Part shown: in pieces, positions 11,921 through 22,600 of the stretch
Position numbering within the stretch: position 1 is the stretch's first letter
Layout of the letters: each line of letters starts with the position of its first letter
From: Dugong dugon
Taxonomy: Eukaryota > Chordata > Mammalia > Sirenia > Dugongidae
Direction of reading: 5' to 3'
DNA length: 64,000 nt
Assembly (NCBI GenBank): GCA_030035585.1
Contig: CM057482.1
Span: 41,087,501 to 41,151,500, forward strand
Translations under genes and position numbers: made by a program
Notes under the pieces: model-generated
The model's database searches: none
What the model saw: the letters and a program-made list of their open reading frames with translations, nothing else
Told to the model about the DNA's origin: nothing

Positions 11921-12113
11921 GGAGCCCTGGTGGCACAATGGTTAAGTGCTTGGCGCTAATGGAAAGGTTGGGGGCTCGAACCCACCCAGTAGTTTCTCAG
12001 GAGAAAGACTGCTCCTATAAAGATTTCAGCCTACGAAATCCTATGGGGACAGTTCTACTCTGGTACTTGGGGTCATTATGAGTTGGAACTGACTCAATAG
12101 CTCACAACAACAG
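11921..12113 (+). repeat. AfroSINE directly after the RTE tail
   Basis: It starts with an intact head, GGAGCCCTGGTGGCACAATG, followed by tRNA-like A- and B-box remnants (GGCTCGAACCC). The body is 'atggggacagttctactctgg' with 'agttggaactgactcaatag', and it ends in CACAACAACAG. The first head base follows the (CAA)n tail of the upstream RTE with no spacer. Confidence 0.95.
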
Positions 12114-14060
12114 GCATACATTGGTAACAAGGCAGGCACAGTCCCTGCCCTCATACTTACAGCCTTAGGAAGGAGACATCAGTTAACAAGTTTTAAAATG
12201 TATAATTAAAAATAATAAGTGTTACATTCCATTATACATAATAGCCCTGAACTGGAAACCTGAATGACTATGACCTGGTGAAGAGAAAAACAAAGGGTGG
12301 TATACCCACACAATGGGATACTATTCAGCTATAAAAGACAGCTTGTGTAAGGGGAGCAGTGTTGTTTGGGGCTGTAAGATCCATGTTAGGTAGCTAGGTT
12401 CTATTCTTAGTGTAATATCAATTCACTGCAGAGCTTGGAACAGCAGAGCAGTATGTACTATTTCTTTAGATTAACCTAGGGCTGAGCAGGGTAAGAAGAA
12501 AGTAAGAAAATAGATCAGATGCTGCTGATAGTCTAGAAAAAAGATAAAGATGACCTGGACTAATGTAGAAGAAGTAAAAAATGGACAAAAATAGATGGAT
12601 TGAATTTTTATTTGAGATAGACCCAACCATAGTTGTTTTGGGATTTGAGTTTTAGAAAGTGAGGTAGTGAGTGGAATTTAATGTGACTCCTGTGTTCTAG
12701 ATTGAGTGACTCAATGAATTTGTTAAGATGAGAACTATTGAGGCATTTTGAACACATTAAGTTTAAAAGGCCTATGAAACCTAAAATGGGAGGTATTGAG
12801 TAGAAAACTGAAATATAGGTTTGCAAAGGAAAACTAGTAGTAACCAGACATAAAAGAAAACCCAGGAGTGTGTGGTATCACAGAATCCTAGGAAAGAGAG
12901 ACTTTTGAGAAAGAGGGAGTGGACAACTCTGTTGAATGCCTTCAGGTTGTCAGGTAAGATGAAGACTGACAAAATGGAGTCAGTGAGCTTGGAGAAAGCA
13001 GTTTTTATAGGGGTCGTGATAGACGCCATACTGGAGTGGGTTGGGAAATGAAGTGAATGACGATGCAGAGACTATATACGGAGACCACTCAAAATACTTG
13101 CCTGAGAAAGGAAGCCAAAGGGTGTGGCAGAGATTTTAAGGAAATGAGGGATCAAGGCAATGTTACCATAGATGTTAGGATTAGCTTTGGCTGGGAGTGA
13201 TATCGAAAAACCCAACAACAGCTTAAACTAGATAGACATATCTTTTTCTCTCCCATTAAGTTTGGAGGTAGGAAGTTCAGGGCTGCCACGGTGGCTCCCC
13301 ATACTTCAGGGACCCAGATCCTGCTACCTCAAAACGACACCAATATCGGGATAGGAGGAGGTGATGAAAAGGTCATCTCTTACCATCGAGGATGCTTCCC
13401 AGAGGATGAAAGACTGTATCTGTTTATTCATTCACATGGCTAAATCTAGCTGCAACAGAGACTAGAGAATGTCATCCATTCTAGATGTTCATGTACCCAA
13501 CTAAAAGCATAGATTCTTTTATTAAGGGAGAAGGGGACAGTGGATATTGGAGGTCAGCTTCCATCCTTTAAGAGACAGGATTTGAGTTTTGTTTGTTTGC
13601 TTCCTTCTGTGTTTAGGTAGGTGTTTATACTGTTTAGTTTGTACACTGACCCAGGAAAGAGGAACCTCGGATGCAGCTGAGCAGTGGACCAAAGTCTGCA
13701 AAGTCCTTGAGAAAAATGAGGGGATAGGATTAAGAACCTAAGTAAAGGGGTTGGCCTTTAACAATGGGAGGCACCTTTCCTCAGTTGCAATTTTGAAGGA
13801 AAAAGGTAAGATCATGCAGATATAGGTGAGTGATGGTATTTTTAAATTATGTAAAGATGAAGGATTTCCCAACTGCTAGCATCTGTTTTCCCTGTGAAGT
13901 TTGAAGGTCAGTTTACAGTAAAATGGAGCCTTGAGAAGAAACAAAGTATGGCGTTATTGTCTTCGAGACCCAACTTCATAGGGAAACACAGAGGGCTGCA
14001 GGGCCATTTGAGGCTTGCGACTTTATTCTTAAAGTGAAACCAAGGTTAGCTAGGGTAGGC
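12114..14060 (+). repeat. Old dispersed repeat, family not named
   Basis: Blocks recur in an order familiar from an ancient eutherian repeat: 'ggcacagtccctgccctcat', 'gatgctgctgatagtctag', 'caggagtgtgtggtatcac', 'gggagtggacaactctg', 'gtcaggtaagatgaagactg' and 'gggttggcctttaacaatgg'. The orientation is inferred from that order. A second old repeat interrupts it at about 13190-13560. No coding frame survives. Confidence 0.45.
13190..13560 (+). repeat. Second old repeat nested in the first
   Basis: The blocks 'aacagcttaaactagatag', 'catatctttttctctccc', 'ggaggtaggaagttcaggg' and 'gatattggaggtcagcttcc' belong to a different dispersed mammalian repeat. It separates the two halves of the surrounding element. 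I cannot name the family with certainty. Confidence 0.4.
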
Positions 14061-14660
14061 CAATATGAGCCAAGAGAAGCTACTGGTGCAGGTATGGAGA
14101 AGGCAGACGGTTGAGGTAATCCAAAGGGGGAGTTTTCCAAGTCAAGTACCAACAGAGTCTAAAGAGAGTGAAGTTATTACAGAAACTTGGAAGGAAGTAA
14201 TTCTAATGATTATCACTATCATTAACAACAGCAGTTCCAACAGCAGCTGTTTATTTATTGAATGCCTCATTTGCATAGGGCATTTGCTAATAAGGATTGA
14301 TTCTTTATAGCATCTCTTTGTGGTTCATTCAAACTATTTTTTTTTTAATTTTTATGGTTAATAGAACATTTATCTGTACATACATAGGCAATCTCTTCAA
14401 ATTTAAGTCCATTTCTTCAAATTTTATTACTTTTACCTCTTAAGAAAAATGGTCCTGTGATTTCTCTACCAGATCTTTTTCATAAACTTGTCATCTTTTA
14501 CCTTCCTAGTCTGTAGGACAAACAATTTTCTAAATACATCTCGACTTTCTATTCCTTATATTTGGGTTCCTCTTCTCTAAACCCTCTCCAAATTCTCTAT
14601 CCCCTTGGGTGCATGACTAAAGCTGAATGCAGAGATTTAACTCTTCAAAGGGCAATGGTA
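14061..14660. other. Non-coding DNA
   Basis: Nothing firm. A stretch at 14225-14290 ('agctgtttatttattgaatg') resembles MIR/L2-type tails. A T-run lies at 14338-14345. Confidence 0.4.
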
Positions 14661-14861
14661 TGTTGTTGTTGTTGTTAGTCACTATTTCATCTGACCCACG
14701 GTGACCCCATATGTGCAGAGTAGAACTTCTCCATAGGGTTTTCAAGGCTGTAACCTTTTGGGAGCAGTTCGCCAGGCCTGTCTTCTGACGCACCTATCGG
14801 TGGTTCAATCCACCAACATTTTGGCTAGTAGTTGAGTGCTTAACCATTTGTGCCACTCAAC
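14661..14861 (-). repeat. AfroSINE, long subfamily
   Basis: It begins on the plus strand with (GTT)n, the complement of the CAA tail. It continues 'cacggtgaccccatatgtgc', 'gggttttcaaggctgtaacc' and 'cgccaggcctgtcttctg', and ends in the tRNA-like head 'gagtgcttaaccatttgtgc'. An A17 run at 14873-14889 lies just beyond. Confidence 0.93.
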
Positions 14862-15287
14862 GTGTCGTGGGGAAAAAAAAAAAAAAAAAGACGGGGAAAT
14901 TTGAAGAGGCAGCTCTTCAATCTCAAATATTCCCACCTTGGTGCAGGTTAGGTAGCCTTTAATAAGCTTCTCGGGGTTAATTTGTATTTCCAGTGGCACT
15001 TTGATCTCTTTAAGGCATTTTCCCCGGAAGACTAGATTCCCAGGCCAATAGACCTAGAAGAAAACAAATGCCATTATTGGTACCATAACACTTCCAATGC
15101 TGTGTTGAATTTTTTGTATTATATGAAGAGTCCCTTTTCTAAGTAAACTTGTGAGACGACTTAACAATTCCTTTTATGCATTATTCTATACAAACAAGTA
15201 TTCAAGTTTCAAAACATGCTGATTTGGAAGCTGTAGGTAGACTGAAAGGAGTGCTTCTTGGCATTTAAGAGTCTTATTCCAAAAGTG

Positions 15288-15378
15288 TTGTTGCTATTAG
15301 TTGCCATCAGTCAGCTCCAATTCATGGACCTTACATACAGCAGAATGGAACACTGCCTAGTCCTACGCCATAGTATCT
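15288..15378 (-). mobile_element. RTE 3' terminus, fragment
   Basis: 'gttgctattagttgccatca', 'agctccaattcatggacc' and 'ctagtcctacgccatag' are the reverse complement of the RTE 3' end (compare 27280-27355). Only the last 90 bp remain. Confidence 0.8.
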
Positions 15379-15419
15379 TGTTTTTGTTTTTTTACTTTTT
15401 AGCAATGACATTACATTAC

Positions 15420-15938
15420 TCTCTTAGTTATCTAGTGCTGCTATACCAGAAATACCACAAGTGGACGGCTTTAACGAACAGAGATTTATTCTCTTACAGT
15501 GTATGAGGCTAGAAGTCTGAATTCAGGGTGCCAGCTCCAGGGGAAGGCTTTCTCCCTCTATCAGCTCTGGGGTTAGGTCCTTGTCATCAATCTTCCCATG
15601 TGTCTAGGAGTTTCTCAGCACAGGGACCCTGGATCCAAAGGACAAGCTCTTCTCCTGGGTCTTCTTTCTTGGTGGTATGAGGTCCCTCTCCTCTCTGCTC
15701 AATTCTCTTTTTCTATCTCAGAAGAGATGGACTCAAGATACAACCTAATCCTGTAGATTGTATCCTGCCTCATTAACATAACTGCCTCTAATCCTGTCTC
15801 ATTAACATCATAGAGGTTAGGATTTACAACACATAGGATTATCAGATCACAACATGGAGGCTAACCGCACAATACTGGGAATCATGGCCTCACCAAGTTG
15901 ACACACATTTTAGGGGGGACACAATTCAGTTCATAACA
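15420..15938 (-). mobile_element. Solo LTR, MaLR-like, afrotherian form
   Basis: The reverse orientation starts at TCTCTTAGTTATCTAGTGCTG and ends CACAATTCAGTTCATAACA. The AATAAA signal reads on the minus strand (TTTATT at about 15486). It carries 'taccacaagtggacggcttt' as in the other copies. No clear 5-bp duplication is visible at its ends. Confidence 0.75.
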
Positions 15939-16331
15939 CTCCCTCACCAATACCCTAGAAAACGTAAGGACTACCAAGACATTTTCCTGTTCTGTTTAGC
16001 TATTAGATTTGTCACTGGGATACAACTACATTTCCGACTATTTCAGTGAGAACATTTTATCAAATTGCCAACACTATTTCGTACTTGATTCCTAATTCCC
16101 AGAATGTGTGCTTAATTTATGGTGATCTGCAAAAGATGGAAAACAAGTTCTTGGTTTCACTCTCGACTTGCTCATTACCACATTGTACAAAACAGATAAT
16201 AGGATGGGGTCCCTGTGGGACATAGCTTCACAAGTTCCTCTAGGCCGATGTTTAGCCGTTGAGAACTGGGAGCAACTCAGGCAACAAGCCTGCATATCTT
16301 AAGAGGCAAGACTGCCCATTTCCTAGCTCTT
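15939..16331. other. Non-coding DNA
   Basis: Unique sequence with no exon or repeat recognised. Confidence 0.5.
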
Positions 16332-16453
16332 CAGAAAAAAAAATATATATATATACACACATATATATGTACAAATATACATGTATGTATATACACACAT
16401 ATATATATACATATATATACATGTACATACATACACACACACACATATACATA
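16332..16453. repeat. TA/CA simple repeat
   Basis: Mixed (TA)n, (CA)n and (ACAT)n. It supports several overlapping spurious frames of Tyr/Ile/Cys-rich peptides on both strands. Confidence 0.92.
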
Positions 16454-16795
16454 GGTATTGGTGACTCAGTGGTAGAATTCTTGTTTTCCATTTGAGAGAC
16501 GCAGGTTCAATTCTCAGCCAATGCACTTCGTGCACAGCCACCATCCATCAGTGGAGACTCGTGCGTTGCTATGAAGCTGAACAGGTTTCAGAGTACTTTC
16601 CAGACAAAGGCAGATTAGGAGAAAAAGGCCTGGTGATCTATTTCCAAATAACAGCCATTGAAAACCTTACTGATCACAATGGCCTGATCTGCAACCAATC
16701 ATGGGGATGGTGCAGGGCTGGAATATAACGTCATTCCATTGTGCATGGGGTCACCACAAGTCGGGGCCAACTCAATGGCGGCTAACAACAAGAAC
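16454..16795 (+). repeat. tRNA-Gly-headed composite SINE with RTE-like body
   Basis: The head 'attggtgactcagtggtag' with AATTC, then GCAGGTTCAATTCTCAGCC, matches the order of a tRNA-Gly gene, with A box and B box (about 16504-16514) recognisable but mutated. The body (16555-16690: 'gttgctatgaagctgaacag', 'ggcctggtgatctatttcc', 'cattgaaaaccttactgatc') matches the RTE-like element at 31355-31545. The end (GTGCATGGGGTCACCACAAG, GGCTAACAACAAGAAC) is the RTE 3' terminus. The family differs from the classical AfroSINE head. Confidence 0.85.
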
Positions 16796-18383
16796 TACAC
16801 CAACAAACGTACATATTTTCTCAATACATAAATATAAAGTGGCTGCTGATTCACCTTTCCATTAAATTCTAGAGGCACCGCAATCTTAACCTCTGCTTTA
16901 ATAAACTCTAAATAAATGAGAACTAACAGCAGCAACAACCATTTCTTTAAAGAAAAAAAATGCCTTTTTGCTATTCTAAACACTGCATTAATTTTTCACC
17001 AGAATTATAGTCTCATATTCACCAGTATCTTCTCTCGTGCACTTTTCACAGATTATCTCTTGGACACTTGCAAAATGTCCCAGATTCCTGGGCAACGTCC
17101 CCAATGATCAGGGGACTTGCAGTACCTGCTGTATGACTCCCAGGCCAGGCTCTGCAGACTAGATGGAGTGTGTGAAAAGGATGTCTCTATTTGCCCTTTG
17201 TCTTTAAGAAAGTGAGTAATCGTCCCTGTACTTGCCTATTCTGTCCACGGAGAATTTACTGGCCCCGATTTTTAAAAAAGCTCTACCACACTTCTACTTT
17301 CTATAAGTGCAATTAGTGGCAGGTACAAAATTTGGAGCAAAGAGGCCTCTCGTGGCCCATTGTGCCTGCAGTTATCCAACTGTAGCTGCAGTTTTTCAGT
17401 GCACAACTGATTGCACCAACAAAAAGAAAGGCTCGACTTTGAAAATGGGTCCCTTTAAGACAGTTGGGGGATTGCATGCCTCCGCTTGGCAAATTGCAAT
17501 CTTTTATAGAGGCGCAGCCATGGCTCCAGCAGGAGCCATCGAGTCTGGAATCCAGGTTAGGCATACAGCATGGGCTGGAAAGCCAGTGTGGATCCCTTCC
17601 TGTTTCACCTTGAGCTACTGGTGGACACGGCATTAGTATTCAGCATTCCTGGTCCCATCTACTGCTTAGTTCACCAGTCACTCTCCAGAAGGGTTTGAAG
17701 AGAGAAGCTCAGTCACACTGTCAATAGAACACATTTAACCAACTCTAAATTTGCTTTAAAGAGACAGCTACAAAGATTGACTTTTGCAAACTGACTTACT
17801 CCACCATGCAGCAAAGGCTTCCATTTATGCCCGACTGTTATTAACTGTCACTGAGTACATAAGAAAGGTTTTTGAAGGAATTCCAGTGTGAATCCACTAA
17901 CTCAATAATCCAATAACATAAATTCAAGTAATGGATATTAATACTATGTTCAAAACCCACACACAACTTTTATATCTATCTCAAACAGGCTGGGCATGCG
18001 TTGTGAGGGGTTCCTGATGAAATAATAAAACCCAATTCTCATCTAGAAAAAAGAAATCATTATAGGAGGATGGTAATTTACTTTCTATGACCCTCAATTG
18101 ATTATTCTGTGGCTGCTACACAAATATCACAGGAGCTATTGATCGTAAAACCTACCAAATAGATCTCTAATAGCTTTTACTGGGAAAAAATAATTATGCT
18201 TGCACTGTGGTCAAACACACATAAACCAATGTGGAGGTATTAATGTATGGTATTATTACCCATCTGTCTGCGGGGTATGGAGAAGACCCTTCCCAGGAAC
18301 ACACTACGTCTAAGCCCCATGAAAGCTCAATATCCAAGCCAACAATTACAGCCAGTTACACTGAAAAATTGATTAAGTAAAAT
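16796..18383. other. Unique, repeat-free non-coding DNA
   Basis: No repeat is recognised. The sub-block 17280-17560 is balanced in composition, includes a hairpin TGGCTCC-AGCA-GGAGCCA (about 17521-17538) and gives overlapping frames on both strands (109 and 106 codons). This looks like conserved non-coding sequence or chance, not protein. No splice-flanked exon was found. Confidence 0.5.
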
Positions 18384-18889
18384 TTGGAGCTGGGAAGCAG
18401 AGGCTGCAGCTTGCTTAATAAAAGTAACATAATAACAAGAGGAATCCTAAGTGAGGAGGAGTTCGGCTGCACTGGCTGCTCAGACACAGAAATTGAATTT
18501 CCCCGTGGTGTCTGCGGCGGAGACTTTCGGAGTCAAGAGCTTTCTTTCCAGCCCAGATCAAGATCAATGATCAACACCCGTAAAAGGTCAGAGTGTCTAA
18601 TCAAAGAACAGATCATCTATCTCTCAAGGAAAAGTGTACAACATACTCCAGAAATGCGGCGCGGCTGGCCGCGGAGAGTGAGAAAAACCAAGGGAAAGCG
18701 AAACTTCAGTTCCACTTTGGTGAACAGAAAGAATGCTCTGCTCATACCAAATGCGCAGCGAGAAGTCTGCAAGCCGACAGAGCCGGGACTCAGGTAGGCC
18801 GGTAAGTGGATGAATGAAAACCAGTAGCCGCAGGGCAACCCCTCCACTCTGGGCTCCTAAGTTGTGAGAAAAATATTCTTGACAAAACG
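18384..18889 (+). other. Possible first exon of a non-coding transcript
   Basis: This locally CpG-enriched block (around 18655-18790) carries two good splice-donor sequences at its end: CAG|GTAGGC (donor GT at 18794) and CCG|GTAAGTGG (donor GT at 18802). A 137-codon frame spans 18384-18797, but it begins at a TTG, is low in any recognisable motif and ends across the donor. A non-coding first exon is therefore likelier than a protein, and chance remains possible. Confidence 0.3.
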
Positions 18890-19102
18890 AGACTAAATGG
18901 GCACACCAGCCTAGGGGCGAGGACGAGAAGGCAGGAGAGGACAGGAAAGCTGGTAATGAGGAACCCAAAGTCCAGAAGGGAGAGCGTTGACATGTTGTGG
19001 GTTGGCAACCAATGTCACAAAACAATACGTGTATTAATTGTTTAATGAGAAACTAATTTGCTCTGTAAACCTTCATCTAAAATACAATAAAAAAAGAAAA
19101 AA
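18890..19102 (+). mobile_element. LINE-1 3' UTR end, afrotherian type
   Basis: 'ggcaaccaatgtcacaaaac', 'aatgagaaactaatttgctc' and 'tgtaaaccttcatctaaaa' lead to CAATAAAAAAAG and an A-rich end. This is the 3' terminus of an L1 variant related to, but not identical with, the one ending at 34616. Confidence 0.75.
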
Positions 19103-19321
19103 ATTCTTGACTTAAAAATTCCTCAGCAAGTCTTTCAAAAGTTATTATTTTAACTAATAATATACACACAAATGCTTCAGTAGTAAAAAGAAACCTGCCA
19201 TCAAAGTGTTCAGAGTGATAAGCTTTGAGCACTAAGAAAGACCAGACTAGAATGTTAATAGGAATGAGTTAGGAATGAGAAAAAAAAAAGGGACTTTGTT
19301 TCCCCAGTAGGGACTTTGCGT

Positions 19322-19345
19322 GGGGGAGGGGGAGGGGAGGGAGGG
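19322..19345 (+). other. G-quadruplex motif
   Basis: Five G-tracts of 5, 5, 4, 3 and 3 are each separated by a single A. This is a textbook quadruplex-forming sequence on the plus strand. A further GG-A-GGG follows within 10 bases. Confidence 0.85.
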
Positions 19346-19482
19346 ACAGGAGGGTCAGAAAGGAGGGGCAAAAAATTTGTATTCTATGAAACAGAACAGA
19401 ATATCAGAGCCGGTGGGCTGCACGTTCCAATCACCGGAGAGGCCTTCAAGAATTTATGTCCAGACCCCTGAATCTTGATCTA

Positions 19483-19632
19483 CACCGTTGCCTTGGAGTT
19501 GATTCCAACCCATAGCAACCCTATGGAACAAAGTGGAACTGCCCCATAAGGTTTACAAAAAGCAGCTGGTGGATTCGAACTGCCCACCTTTGGATTAGCA
19601 AGGAAGGCTTAACCACGGAGCCACTGCACCTT
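19483..19632 (-). repeat. AfroSINE, short subfamily
   Basis: 'ccgttgccttggagttgatt', 'tagcaaccctatggaac', 'ggaactgccccataaggttt' and 'agctggtggattcgaactgc' lead to a tRNA-like head ending 'aaccacggagccactgcacc'. Little of the A/C tail is left. Confidence 0.92.
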
Positions 19633-22600
19633 CAATTTTGATCTAGGCATTGGTATGTTCTTAAAAACCTCCCAGGTGAGTCTCACCAAGTCAGGCTTGG
19701 GAACCACCAGCCTAGAGGAGAAACCCTGCTCAGCCAAGGGGAGGTCTTCACAGATAAGGAACCTCCGAGTCTCAAGGGGCTCCCACCTCCTTCTGCAACA
19801 ATATGACTCACGCGTTATTCCTCTTCCTTTTTAGCATTATCAGTTCCAGTTGTTAAAGGCAGGAAAACTGGAGTCACCACTTTTTTCTTCATGATTTATG
19901 ATTCAGAAGCAAAAGATGGAGTGGGGGGTGGGAGGTGATGCTTGTTGCTGTTATTTTTTATTTATTTTTAAATGTGCTTTCCTGAGAAACCTTGAAGCCA
20001 CGCGCAGGGCTCTTGTTTTCCAAGGCCTTGTGCTGACATAATGGACATCTGCACACACACACTCTGGAAACAGAAGGGGGGGCAGGGAGATTCAGCTTGC
20101 CCTCAGTTGTTCTCAAATTACATGATAAAGTGGATGTCTTGGATTGTTTAAACCAGAGGAAGTTATCTGGCCCAGTTATAAAATCCATACAGTGTTAGCA
20201 GGCCTTATTGGTGCCGCCTCCACAGAATAGCCACGAAACTCAGCACCAACCTTAGCCACCAGAGAGCAAATTAGCGCCATTAAAAATAGTTTGCCTATTT
20301 GGTATATGAAGGCCGTCTTGTGGTTGGCGGTCCCACTTTTTTTTTTGAATTGTTGCAATTGTTTCTATGGTCCTTGAGGTGTAGGTTAGGTTTTTGTTTG
20401 CTGTTGTTTTTTGCATCTAGAGGCAAGGAATTCGATCACTAAAATGTGTTCTCAGTTGTTCTTCCCTTCCAAAGGTAAGCATCCTGATTCTTTCACTTTT
20501 TAGAGACTAAACCCAGTGACGGCCCGTGTGTCCACACATGGATGGCAGAGCAATGCAAAGCAGGCATGTGCTTTGAGAGAGAACGTGTCTTCCCACGCCC
20601 GATGCCAGCCGCCCCCCTGGCTGCCAGCCGCAGGCTCAGCGAGCACACCGTCCCTGTCGCTTGAGCAAACCTGTTCCGTTCTGGTCTTGGAGAGCGCAGT
20701 GTCTTGCAAGGGCACTCCCAGCAGGCAAGGCATCGCGAAGAGAGCAAGCGGAAGCGGCGGGCTGTCCCGCAGGTGTGGCCCCACCTGCCCCCCGATTGGC
20801 CGCGGCGGCGGCGCACGGCGGCAGGAGGGCGGTTGATGGATGGCCTGTCGGCCAGCCGGGGTCCGAGCAGCAGGGTTCCCTCGAATGTAAATACGAGAGC
20901 GCTCCGCGCCGCCCGGCCCTGAGCCGGGAGAGCAAGATGCCTGCAAAAAAGGACCGCGCTTGGAATGTTTAGATTTTGAAGATTAGCTTCTATTATATCT
21001 CTGTGGGAGAAAGAAAAACGCACTATGGTGAAGTGGAGGACGAAGAACCTCGCAAAATTTAGGACTGATGTTCGAAAAAGCATTTTGCCATCACAACAAG
21101 CCACAAGCCTTCCATTCCCAAATTGCACACAGTTTATATAACTCCCTATTTGTCATTTATGTGAATGCCTATCAGTATCTGAGAAACAATATACAATCAA
21201 ACCTGAACAGTTGCATTCACTTATCTCAGGCAATATTAAAACCATTGAAATATGTTAAAAAGGTTGTATGGAAGGGAGGCAATGCATTTCAATGCATGAT
21301 AAAAACATAAGACAATTGGGTATTAGCTAATGATGAAGCTTTTTCCAAAACAACAACATTAAATACAAGGGTGTGCTCTAGATATATATTTAGTACATTC
21401 AAATGTGTGAATTTTTCATAACTTAATGCTTAAAAGTCATGAGCAATTTAAATATGTTCTGTTCATCCTTAAAAAAGTTGATAACACATGGTTTAAGGCT
21501 ATTCGATTTAAGAGATGGCCTTTTTAAACTCATTAGCTTTCGAGTAGGAATGGAAACAGAGGGTTTAACAGGAGAAAACATGTTGTGAAGCAGCGTAAAA
21601 AGGAGTTGGAAAGACCTACTGTATCATCCAGGTTCTTCTTTGACAACTAAAGGACAGGTCCATCCACTGCAACTGTTTCCTCCTGTGCAAGCTGCACTGC
21701 CGAGCATACGTACGTAATACATCTCACATCAAGGAATGTCAGCCCTGCCTCTGCCCTGAGTCATTTACCTTTGAGAGCAAGTAGTTTAGAGAAAGCAGTT
21801 TTATTTTTTTCATATGAGGAAAACATTATTCCGTTTTCCTATTACTCCTTTTCATAATTGTGCTGTAGAATACTCCATCACCCTCTCTTTCCTCACCACT
21901 ATGGAAATGAAAGCTATGTTTAAAACAGCAGTAAGTGAGACTCAAACATGTCACAAAGGTATATTTTACCAAACTATGGTTGAAACGTGAATGGGGGAGA
22001 AGGACTTTCACTCTGTGCATTTATTTTAAAATATAACGTTTTAATTAATGCAAATGTAATGGAGTAACAGTCAGTTTAGAAAAAAGAAACTTCCAAAAGA
22101 CACCTAAAACAAGCAGCAATACAAAAAATACACACAGAAAATAAATTAATGCAAGTGTCTTTCTAGAACTGTTTTTATATATGCTTAAGTACTTATTTGT
22201 ATCATGTCAAAAGCATTTTTAATATTACTAGAGAATAGCTATTACCAATTAATTTTAATAAGTGCATAATATTTCACTGAATGTGGATATTGTAGTCTAC
22301 TTAACCATTTCCCCAATATTAGATATTTAGGTGGCTTCCAAGTTTTCAGTAAATAACACAATAAGGAACATCTTAGGACAAATTTTCCAGGTTTTAAATT
22401 ATTTCCAATAAGTGTTTTAAAAATGGAATACACCTACTTTTATGAACATTTTGATAGTTTTTACAATAGTTTCCAAACTGCTTAGAAAAAAAGGTTTGCA
22501 GCCTTCCATCCTTCCAGTAAGGAAATATTGCATCACGTATTTTACAGTATGCTCAGAGTTATTGAGAATATTAGCAAGAATGTTTGATAATGTAACAGGG

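Noticed and set aside
16454..16527. A functional tRNA-Gly gene
   Set aside because: A and B boxes carry changes, the acceptor stem is not restored, and the sequence continues into a SINE body. A second such SINE exists at 41415-41711.
18384..18797. 137-codon plus-strand frame
   Set aside because: It begins at a TTG, not an ATG, ends across a splice-donor-like site and shows no family similarity. I kept it only as a possible non-coding exon.
20493..21128. 211-codon minus-strand frame, the longest apart from L1
   Set aside because: It lies over the CpG island, overlaps long frames in other phases and both strands, and is Arg/Ala/Gly-rich without a domain. GC-rich DNA simply has few stop codons.
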